NCBI GenBank assembly: GCA_000310025.1
Contig: FN649735.1
Coordinates: 1,974,847 to 1,985,354 of the forward strand
From: Ectocarpus siliculosus
Lineage: Eukaryota > Sar > Phaeophyceae > Ectocarpales > Ectocarpaceae
Direction of reading: 5' to 3'
DNA: 10,508 bases
The translations under genes were made by a program, and so were the position numbers. How positions within the stretch are numbered: the stretch's first letter is position 1; each line of letters begins with the position of its first letter. Shown here in pieces: positions 1 to 8,191 of the stretch. The notes beneath the pieces were generated by a model, which had not been told where the DNA came from, did no database searches, and saw only the letters and a list, made by a program, of their open reading frames with translations.

Positions 1-19
1 GGGGGGGGGGGGGGGGGGG
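1..19 (-). repeat. Poly(C) tail of the main LINE (G19 on the + strand)
   Basis: Nineteen uninterrupted G on the + strand lie directly downstream, in element orientation, of the LINE stop codon and 7 nt of further sequence. Three further C tracts follow related units at 2883-2892, 3058-3075 and 3373-3392, so this reads as the element's tail. Its true length is unknown because the window starts here. Confidence 0.7.
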
Positions 20-26
20 CGTACTC

Positions 27-2878
27 TTATGTTTTGCATGCCTTAGCGGTTAGACCATTGACCACGCGTCCTCGAGAGGACGGAGCATTGTTCCCACAGG
101 ACCGATCACCGATGGCCAATCGTTCCTTCCTACTTTGCCAAAGGTGGCTCAAAAATGTCTTCCCTAGTTTGTCTATCCTAACGATGTCCCTTCCCGCCTT
201 TTCAAACCACTTTCTACTCCCCAGTACCGCTACCGTCCTCTCCTCCCTATTCCATGCCTCAAACATCTCCCTGTACGTCCCTTGTATTCTTCCCAGCTCA
301 GTCATGTACACTTCCCTCTCCTTTTCGTACCACGGACATTCCGCGACTACATGAACACTGTCTTCGCATTCGAAGCCGCAATCACATTTGAACTTGTCGT
401 CTTCGTCGTCTACCGTCCTATGTCTTCGTCGACGTTCGCGAAGGCCTATGTCCCCGGTCCTGAATTTGACCTTAAGCTTTGTCCCTGCATCCATTGGTCC
501 ATGTAGGTAATCCTTGAACCCTATTCCTTCTTTCAACATTCCGTACACTTCTAGACCCTCCTTATCCTTGGATTCTTTCCTTAGATTCTGTTCTTCTCTG
601 TCGGCACAAGCAACAGATATCTTCTTCTTGAACCCCTGTAGACCCTCCGTTTCAAGCGTTTCATCTTCGTCGATGTCCAATCCCTTCCATACGTCCTCTA
701 CAACCTTGACCCATTCCGTGGGTTGTCTACCCCTCTTTTTGTTTGCCCACTTCGCCTCCCATACTATTTTCGGCAATCTCTCCTCTCCCATCCCGCACAT
801 GCGATACTGCCATGTCAGCTTCCTTACGTCTCTTCCCGACCGTAGGGATTGGATCCCCAATTCTGCCCTGACTGCTGCATTACTTGTGCGCTTGGAGCAT
901 CCTAGGGTGATTTTCGCTGCTTTCATCTGCGCCGCCTCGAGTTCTTTCACTACCTTCTTATTTCCTTCCCATACTTCTCCGGCGTACTCTAGCGGCGGTA
1001 CGATTACGCTCTTCAAAACCGTCAATTTGATGCGTGTATCAAGGTGCCGGTTTGCGAGTATTGGGTGCAGCTTCCCTGCTCGTGCTTTGCCCTTTTCCGC
1101 TACCTTGGACATGTGTGTATTCCACGAGCAATCTTTTGCGATCTCTACTCCGAGGTATGTGTACTGGTCCACTACTGCAATCTCCTCGATCCCCCACTTC
1201 CATCTATGTTCTACTGGTTCCTCCCTGCCCTCGTTGCATACCATGACGGCACTCTTCGTAACGTTGGCAGACAATCTCCACTTATCAGCAAACTTCTTCG
1301 CCGCGTCAATTTGCAGTTGCAGTCCCTCAGGGGTGTCCGACATACCAACAAAATCATCCGCAAACAGCATTCCTGACACCGAAGTTTCCGTGTCCCCTAC
1401 TTTTACTCCCTACCGGACTGCCTCTACGACTTCCAACAGATCGCTGATGAACACCTGGAACAATGTTGGGGACAGCGTGCAACCTTGTGGGACCCCTTGC
1501 TCAATGTCGAAGAATTTAGAAAGTTCTCCGTCTAGCATGACCGCGCTTTTCGCACACTCTGTCATCTTCTTCACCACTCTCCACATTTTCCCCTTGATCC
1601 CGTACTTGGACAATTGTTTCCACAGTCCATTTCTCCATACGGTATCGTATGCCTTTTTCACGTCCAGGAAGAAGCAGTACGTCCGCTTTCCCGCCCTCTT
1701 TCTACCTTGGATGATTCTCCCTACCGTGAATGCGTGGTCTACGCACCCCTCTTCTGTCGGAAACCTGCCTGGCCCTCACTAATGCTACGTTTCTTCTCCA
1801 TTACTCCCACTATCCTATCGTTCAGCAGCTTACAAAACACTTTTCCTACTGTGTTCAACAGTGTGATACCCCTGTAGTTTCCTGGGTCAGTCTTGTCTCC
1901 TTTCTTAAACAAGTTCACAACCACTCCTTCCCTCCATCTACTTGGCGCATACTCGTTTTTCCACACCCAGTTGTACAGCAGTACCATCAGCTGGATCATC
2001 CCCTTCCCCGCAAACTTCATGAACTCGTTGACTATCCCATCCGCCCCTGCTGCTTTGTGGCACTGCAGCTTGTTCACACACGCCTCAACCTCGTCCTCAG
2101 TGAACTCCTTTTCTAGTTCTACGTTCCCGACGTCTGCCTTCGATGTCTCTTCTTCTTTCTGGGCCCATGCGTCCACCTCCTTCTTAAACACTTGGTCAAA
2201 ATCCTCATTCTCCGAAGGCACTCCAAGTCTCTTGTAGTGTCCTGCTAGAACTTCCCTTTTTCCCTTCCCACTGCTGACTAGTCCACCGTTCACACCTCGC
2301 ATTGTTGCTACCCCTGTATCCCCCCCTTGCGCGGTCTTTTTTACCATCCCACTAATCCCTTCCCACATCTGCTTGGCGTTCCCCTCCAGGCCTCCGTTGG
2401 CCTTCTGCACTACTTCGTCCCAAATGCACTTTTTCTTCTTTTTCACTAGTCCCTTCACCTGTTTCCTCTTGGCCCTGTACTTTTCCCAACTCTCTTCAGA
2501 CCCCTCACCCAGGTATTGCTTGAAGACTTCTCTACGTTCCCCTATTTCTTCTTTCAGCTCGTCATCCCACCACTTAACCGATACCCCACATCGTACCACC
2601 TTCTTTCCCACTACTCTCTCTGCCGTTGTGTTCACTATGGACTCCCATCCTTCAATCACCCTGTCCCCTGCTGCTTGTGCGTCTACCTTTCCGTCTTCGA
2701 CGCTTCTCAGCAGTTTCCTGAAGGGTTCTACACTACCAGCCAATCCCTTCTGGAATTCATCGCGTGTCCCCTCGTCTCCCAAACGCTCTACTTTCCACCG
2801 GAACACTTTCCTCTTTTTCTTACTCTCCGTCTTTCTAGATCGGCCGATGTTTGCCCATATGAGGAAATGGTCGGTCGA
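27..2878 (-). pseudogene. LINE ORF2-type polyprotein remnant: endonuclease end, reverse transcriptase, Cys/His cluster
   Basis: This encoded the enzyme for target-primed reverse transcription of the element. In order on the minus strand: a TDHFLIW motif near 2875-2855, matching the SDH motif that closes APE endonuclease domains; a basic linker; RT block 1 with KAAGADGI and block 2 with NYRGITLLN and EGQAGFR (before 1740); motif A FFLDVKKAYD around 1662; GVPQG at 1482-1496; the catalytic FADD at 1353-1364; YLGVEI in the thumb region; and a C-x-C-x3-C-x4-H-x4-C cluster at 336-386 like those at the C end of many LINE proteins. It is broken in two places: a frameshift near 1740-1750, just after the AGFR block, and an in-frame TAG at 1410-1412 between GVPQG and FADD. 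The upstream part (gag-like ORF and most of the endonuclease) is absent. All core RT residues can be read, so the decay looks fairly recent. Confidence 0.9.
67..82 (-). other. 3'-end stem-loop of the LINE
   Basis: A perfect 6-bp stem (CGTCCT/AGGACG) with a 4-nt loop lies about 40 nt before the stop codon, inside the coding sequence. A matching hairpin stands at the same distance from the conserved GGTCAATGGTCTA block in the copies at 2940-2955, 3103-3117 (different stem sequence, still paired) and 7314-7334 (+ strand, with one G.U pair). This suggests it is an RNA signal recognised by the reverse transcriptase. The role is inferred. Confidence 0.5.
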
Positions 2879-2882
2879 ACCT

Positions 2883-3057
2883 GGGGGGGGGGCGTACTAT
2901 TGTGTTTTGTATGCCATAGCGGTTAGACCATTGACCACGCGTCCTCGAGAGGACGGAGCGTTGTTCCCACAGGACCGATCACCGATGGCCAATCGTTCCT
3001 TCCTACTTTTGCCAAACGTGGCTCAAAAATGTCTTCCCTAATCTATCTATCAGGCGC
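2883..3057 (-). mobile_element. Short 3'-end fragment of the same LINE family with poly(C) tail
   Basis: Positions 2893-3050 repeat positions 20-178 with about ten differences and one 1-nt insertion. This is the last 50 or so codons of the LINE ORF, ending in a TAG stop and then C10 (2883-2892). It is a separate, severely 5'-truncated copy and not a terminal repeat of the main copy: its own C tail separates it from the main element's 5' end, and its sequence matches only the 3' end. The insertion shifts the frame, so nothing functional is encoded. Confidence 0.85.
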
Positions 3058-3372
3058 GGGGGGGGGGGGGGGGGGTTACATGCCGTAGCGGTAGACCATT
3101 GGCCCCGTATGCCGGGGTGGAGCGGTATCCCGCGGGGTTTCGCTGGTCCTGGCTGCGTTTCATGAGGATGGACCAGAAGCTCGTCATCATGCTTGCGTTT
3201 ACTTTAGTCAAACCGGACATGCCATGGATTGATCGGAGGAGGGGTTCGTCAAGTGTTGTTTGTCTAGGAGTCTGGCCATGGTTGGCACAACGCATGCCTT
3301 TGACATGCAGCGCTGTTGGTTTCTTGGTCTTTCAGAGACTCCCGCCGACCTTCGGTCGCTGAACGTTTCGGC
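3058..3372 (-). mobile_element. Related poly(C)-tailed unit, probably a non-autonomous or diverged retroelement
   Basis: On the minus strand this roughly 300-bp unit ends in a hairpin (3103-3117), then CCAATGGTCTACCGCTACGG, then C18 (3058-3075). That end closely matches the LINE 3' terminus, which has GGTCAATGGTCTAACCGCTA in the same place. The rest of the unit shows no reverse transcriptase motif and no convincing match to the LINE body. It may be a SINE-like element using the LINE 3' signal, or the diverged end of a related LINE. It starts directly after the next C tract at 3373-3392. Confidence 0.6.
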
Positions 3373-3392
3373 GGGGGGGGGGGGGAGGGGGG
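3373..3392 (-). repeat. Poly(C) tract closing a fourth unit (G tract on the + strand, one A)
   Basis: Thirteen G, one A and six G on the + strand. By position it would be the tail of a unit lying at 3393 and beyond. The sequence next to it (GAGTAC before the C run, minus strand) resembles the GAGTACG that precedes the tail of the main LINE, but the remainder of that unit is not recognisable as LINE. Confidence 0.45.
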
Positions 3393-3437
3393 TACTCTGC
3401 AGTCGGATGACCTAGGTATGACACAAGAGCTAGTATA

Positions 3438-3690
3438 GCTAGCTGCCTCCATGGAACAGATTTATTGGCAGTGAGAATTGATGAAATCAACTGCACCATT
3501 TCTTCCCCGTCCATCAGGCTAGCTCTGTCCATGGGGCAGATCGCATGTTCGTTGAGAGTTTCTGGAATTAACTGCTCCATTTCACAGTGTATCCCCGCCC
3601 GTCAGGCTAGTTCTGCGTCCATGGGGCAGATTCCGCAGGCGATGATGGGATCAACTGCACCATTTTCACGGAACATCCCAACCCCCGTCA
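3438..3690. repeat. Degenerate tandem repeat, three units of 80, 88 and 85 bp
   Basis: Units start at 3438, 3518 and 3606. Each opens with GCTAG(C/T)T.. followed by TCCATGG(G/A)(G/A)CAGAT, continues with a variable middle, then (A)TCAACTGCACCATTT or a close form, and closes with CCCCG.C.TCA. Unit lengths differ by a few bases and the middles diverge, so the array is old or held under loose constraint. It lies between the retroelement block and the first possible exon. Short open frames through it look incidental. Confidence 0.7.
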
Positions 3691-3737
3691 CCCCCCAACG
3701 CTTCCGGAACCCCCCAAACAGTTTCGTTGCCAACCAG

Positions 3738-3803
3738 GCTCACATGGGTGCTCTGCGGGCGGATGATCTGGAGGGTGAAAGGGCTCGGACGGCCGTCCTG
3801 CAG
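3738..3803 (+). CDS. Possible small upstream exon (22 codons) of the KNTC1-like gene
   Basis: AACCAG precedes 3738 and CAG|GTGAAT follows 3803. The segment is open in phase 0 at both ends, matching the phase-0 start of the next exon at 4097. It would read AHMGALRADDLEGERARTAV.., with helix-like composition similar to the following exon. Against it: it is short, the start depends on one weak acceptor, and another AG at 3720-3721 is possible. No family match is recognisable. Confidence 0.4.
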
Positions 3804-6800
3804 GTGAATTGGAAAACGTCAAAATATACGTTGATCGGAAACTACTGTATGAATAGTCAAGTGAGCAGGACACGTGGCATGGAAGTTTTTTTCGTGGAAC
3901 GGCTGGCGGTTGGGTGAAAAGAAAAGCGTTTTCGCGGAACGCAAGTCGACAGGCCATACAACAGCAACCACCACAACAACAACAACAACAGCAACCACTA
4001 CAACAACAACAACAACAACAGCAACAACAACAACAACAACAACAGCAACATCAGCGTGCACCTATTTATCTAGCCATATTTTTTGTCGTTGTCCAGGCCA
4101 TGGCCCAGTCGGTGAGGGGTTTGAGGCAGAGCGCCGTCCTCTGCGCGTCGGAGGAGCTGCCCCTCACGTTGGACCTTCTGCAGGCCTCGGAGACCGTCGC
4201 TGCCGTGCTGTGCAGGTGCGTTAGTGTTGTTGCTGCTGCTGCGGCTGCGGCTGCTGCTGTTGTTTGGTTGTTGCTTCTGCTGCTGCCGTTGCTTGATTTC
4301 GTGCTCCTGCTATTGCTGCTGCTGATGCCGTCGTCGTCGCTGTTGTTGTTGATCATTGTGACGGAATCTTGTATTCATTCCGTGGCGCACGGTGCCATAA
4401 TTTTGTGGTTGTACCGCGGATATTCCCCAAAGTTTTTGACGAAGCGGATGGCACGTCCTTTTCGTCTATATGTTTTGGTGCTGCCGTTTTTTCTGTGGTC
4501 GGGGTGTCCTAAGCTAGAGAACAAATCAAAGCTGTCCACGAAAGTAACACATGCTCCTGTGTATCTTTCTTCCTGTGGGACCCCGGCCTCTCTGTTTCAA
4601 ACACATACCGAAAGGTGTACATCGCCGCCAAGACCCAATTGTAGATGGGACGAACACGCGCAACTACATACGCGAAACATCTTTTGAGTTTTGAATAAAA
4701 TGCGATGCGACGCAGGTGCGCAGTAGCCCCCAAAATGACCGTGAATTAAATCATTTCTAAAACCACCACTTTCTATTCCCATGTAGGTGTGAGGGGGGCG
4801 ACAAGCTGGAGGCCCTCATGGTGGCAGACCTGTCCCCTCCGTCGTTGGATGCGTCCAAGTCTCGGTATTCCGTCGCCGAAGGTCTCGGTAGCAAGATCGG
4901 CGGAAGCGGGGGGAGGGCCGCCGGCGCCTTATCTCTGTCACGGTCGGAGGAGGAGGAGATGGAGGAGTGGGGGGGTTATCACGCTCTCGGGGGGCTCTAC
5001 AAGGTGCGCGCTTGGAGAACCGGGACGTTCTGGCATGGTGTAGGTAGTACATCGTAATAATACGGAATTGTGTCGTTGCGGTTGCGTGGCGTTTCGCCTT
5101 TCGGGACGTTCCGGCATGATGTGGTATTTGGTAATACGGTACTGCGTCGTTGCGGTTGGGTGGCGTTTCGCCTTTCGGAATGTTTTTCGGCTCGGTGCAG
5201 TATTGTTTTGCACGTCAGTCTCCCCGTCAGCATGGAATCCTGGGCCCCCTCTGCCCACCCGTTTTGTGCCTGGCCTCTCTCTGCCCCCTTCCCCCCCCCT
5301 GCCTCTCTTTTCTGATTCTCTATTTTTCGACTTGGGTCCTTTTGTTTCCTTTCCCCACCCGGGCTCGCGGGGTCCCAAAAATTGTGGGTTTGTGGGGGGG
5401 GTGGGCTTTAAAATGGGGGGGAACCCCCGGGGGGGCCCCCCCGGTTAATATTGTTATTTTTCTTGGGCGCCCTTTTTCATTAAAAAAACTGCACAAGAAA
5501 AACCTCCTTCCAGGCCCCTCCCCCCCCCCCCCCCCCTGTTCCCTCCACTCTCCTCGACGCACTCCCGGGGTTTCCCAGTTATTTTTGTCCTCACATTGGG
5601 CAAGAACATGCAATACTGTACTAATGAAAGACAACGCAGACGATGCGCACGGCACGAGAAAAAACACGAAACGACAACTGTTCATGTGCGTAAACCAATA
5701 CTTCCTCAACATGGCACACGCTTGCTATCTACAACGAAAAAACAAAATTACAGTGGTACCCCGGGGATGGGCGGGTTCTTCCCCTGGAGGAGGCCCTGAA
5801 GCTGGTGTCCGTGTTCGTGAGGCAGGAGATGAGGCTGAGGGTGGCGTTGGTCAGCGGGGACGCTGTCGCGGCGTCCCCGGTTTCCTTGGCAGGTGTGAAA
5901 AAAGGGGTCGAGAAAGCTCTTGCCGGCAATGTGGTGTTTATAGTTTATGGGAATGTTTGGACATGCTACTCATTTTCCTTCGTTTCCTCGTTTCTACCCC
6001 AATTTCTCCTCTCCAAATTTCTTCTTTTTTCATCACACGAATTTTTTGCTTCATCGCTTGAGTTGTTCTCTTCGCTCTCCTCTTTTGTCCATTCACTCTC
6101 TTCCCCAACCCTCTCCCTTCCTTCCTCCTCTGATCTTTCCGTGTTCTTTTTTTTTATTCCTTTAATCCATTTCGTCTCACTTCCTTCTCTGCCCTTTTTC
6201 CGTGTTTTTCATTTTTCATTTTTTTTTCTTCGGTTTCGTGTCACTATCTGTAGGAGTTCCATCTACCACCGAGGCGTTGTTGTCCTCGCGGTGGGAGGCG
6301 GGGCTGGAGAGCGCGGCGTCCCCCCTCCTGTCCTTCCTCCAGGGGATGGGGGCCCAGCACCTGTGCGTGAGGGTGGTCGCCGGCATGATGGCGATTCCCC
6401 CTCCCTCAGCGGTGGAGGTGCTTGGTGATGCTTTCTCGGGGTTGGCGGACAAGGTAGGACGCTAACGTATGGGTGTGAATACCGTCCCACGGCTTTGCGG
6501 TACAACCGTGGCCCCGATATATGAGGGTGGTGTGACATAAGCTCATTTATATATCGGAGCCCCGTTTTTTACCGGAATGAGGGGGTACCCAAGTACTCCT
6601 ATACTTTTCGCAGGTTGTAGTCCGTGACAGCAGCCGATGTTCGACCCATATGAAACCCCCTCTCATTAGGTACCAGGTACCCTGTTACCTCGGATCCACG
6701 ACCGTATGTGCCGTTTGCACTCGCGGCGTGAGTGAGTTCAACTTGGAACACACAGCAGCGCTCTCTTTGTCTCCCTTTGCCATACCATGCTATGGTACTG

Positions 6801-8102
6801 CTCCTGTTCTTTTGGGGGGGAAAACACCTAAAAGGTGATGGAGTTCAACCACATCGACTGCCCGCTGGCGATCGGCTACATGCTGGCCATGCCCACGAGA
6901 CAAGCGTACGACACCTTCCGACGGATCATACGCTACTCCAGCGACGACTACGGAAGGTGAACGAACGGCTGTGAATCGTTCTTTACGCGTAAGAAATTTG
7001 GGGTGGTGGCAACAAGTACGTACTCGTGTGTATGTAACGTTTTAGTTGCCTTTGTTTTTCGAGTTTATTCGTGAATTTGCCGTCGAAACCCTTGGACGTT
7101 TGTGTTTGTACGGATATTCCGCAATCGTACCCGTCCTTTCTCCCGGCTTTTTTTCTTTTTGTCGTGCCCAGGTAACCCCCTCGGGTCCGCTGGAGTATGA
7201 TATGTTGCCACTTGTAGCATGAACTACCCGCCAGCCTCTACCCCCCCCCCCCCCCCTCGCGCGCGCGCGCTTGGTGATGTGCTCGCCTGGTCCGGTGAAA
7301 ACCCGTCGTGCTCCGTCCCGTCTTTGTAGGGATGCGAGGTCAACGGTCTAGCGACTGAGGTTTGCACGGCAATGAATACACCCCCCCACCCGTCTGGATT
7401 GACGTTTAGCAGAGGCAAAACGTGGGGTACAGCGCTGGAACACCGCGCCCTCACGCACAACTCTCCTCCCTTTCCAGTTAGACCACCCGGTACCCCCCTT
7501 ACCACCTGGCCTGCGTTGCCTCAATATGCGTGAACCGAACTGGTTCGTTTCTTTGACCGCTGTACGCACGGAGCTCCCCCGTCTCACTCACGCGAATCCG
7601 CGTCGCCCCTCTTCGCTCAACGCGGCGAAGGTTGCGCGTCCTGGCGGGAGTCGGCATGTACGCGGCCCGCGCCTGGGACAACCACGACCTCCTGCACCAG
7701 TGCATGGAGGTGGAGCGGGACTCGCACTGGTGGCACGTGCTCACGAGCCTCGGCATCGCCTTCGACAACCGGGGGTAAGGGCGAGCTACAGACAACAGTG
7801 GCGGCGGCCACGGTTTTCGAGTGGGTTTGGGACAAGCGCACAATACTCTCTATGTATAAGACAGTACATCTGGTTCTCTCTTGGACCGTATTGTGTGTCG
7901 TGTGTAGCTCCTCACGGCCGGGACAAGCGAAAATCACTCTCTGTTAATTCGATCATCTCTTACATCATCTCTCTTGAAAGCGTAGCCGCTGCTGAAAACG
8001 GTGATTGGTTGCTGCGGTTTGCGGCGGCGGTGGTGGTGGTGGTGGTGGTTTCGTTGCGGTTGTTTCGCTGTGTTGGTGTTGGTGCTGGTGCTGTTGCAGT
8101 GG

Positions 8103-8191
<89 letters not shown>

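Larger units (their letters stand above)
20..2882 (-). mobile_element. 5'-truncated, inactive APE-type non-LTR retrotransposon (LINE) with poly(C) tail
   Basis: Reading on the minus strand, the element starts at 2882 inside the end of an apurinic-like endonuclease domain and runs through a complete reverse transcriptase to a stop at 27-29. Only 7 nt separate that stop from a C tract (G19 on the + strand, positions 1-19, cut by the window edge). There are no long terminal repeats, integrase or protease, and no RNase H domain is seen. The missing 5' part is the usual result of incomplete target-primed reverse transcription. The 5' end abuts the C tract of another copy of the same family at 2883-2892. 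No target-site duplication can be recognised, because both junctions are homopolymers. The clade was not determined. Confidence 0.9.
5004..5753 (+). other. Intron with 80-bp duplication and G/C homopolymer tracts
   Basis: GTGCGC...TTACAG. Holds the duplication at 5021-5178, C-rich unique sequence, a G7/C7 self-complementary patch near 5416-5446, C17 at 5520-5536, and A-rich unique sequence before the acceptor. Several open frames cross it but none has protein-like composition. Confidence 0.65.
6957..7630 (+). other. Intron with a + strand poly(C)-tailed retroelement end
   Basis: GTGAAC...GCGAAG. The first 280 bases are unique and T-rich. Then come C16 (7241-7256), the retroelement end (7257-7387), and C-rich unique sequence to the acceptor. 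No gene seen. Confidence 0.65.

Noticed and set aside
1-19. Telomeric or assembly-edge G tract
   Set aside because: No telomere repeat unit; the same kind of tract recurs internally at related element ends, so it is better read as the LINE tail.
514-1782. 422-codon open frame on the + strand
   Set aside because: It lies exactly antisense to the LINE reverse transcriptase frames, is rich in Ser, Phe and Pro, and shows no domain; the minus strand explains the conservation.
2905-2935. tRNA-like A box in TAGCGGTTAGACCATTG, suggesting a tRNA-derived SINE
   Set aside because: The spacing and bases do not fit an A box well, no B box follows at the expected distance, and the block lies on the strand opposite to the element's sense.
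2373-3041. 222-codon + strand open frame
   Set aside because: Antisense to the LINE and running across its junction with a second copy; composition is that of a shadow frame.
20-3050. LTR retrotransposon with 160-bp terminal repeats (20-178 and 2893-3050)
   Set aside because: The repeated sequence is the C-terminal coding end of the LINE followed by a C tail in both places; there is no integrase, primer-binding site or TG..CA ends. Two separate truncated LINE copies explain it.
3914-4687. 257-codon + strand open frame with poly-Gln and poly-Leu/Ala
   Set aside because: Its length comes from CAA and GCT microsatellites on either side of a genuine exon (4097-4215); splice sites and phase agree with the exon only.
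5150-6061. 303-codon + strand open frame
   Set aside because: Crosses G/C homopolymers and the exon at 5754-5892 in a different frame from the one that joins to neighbouring exons; no protein-like composition.
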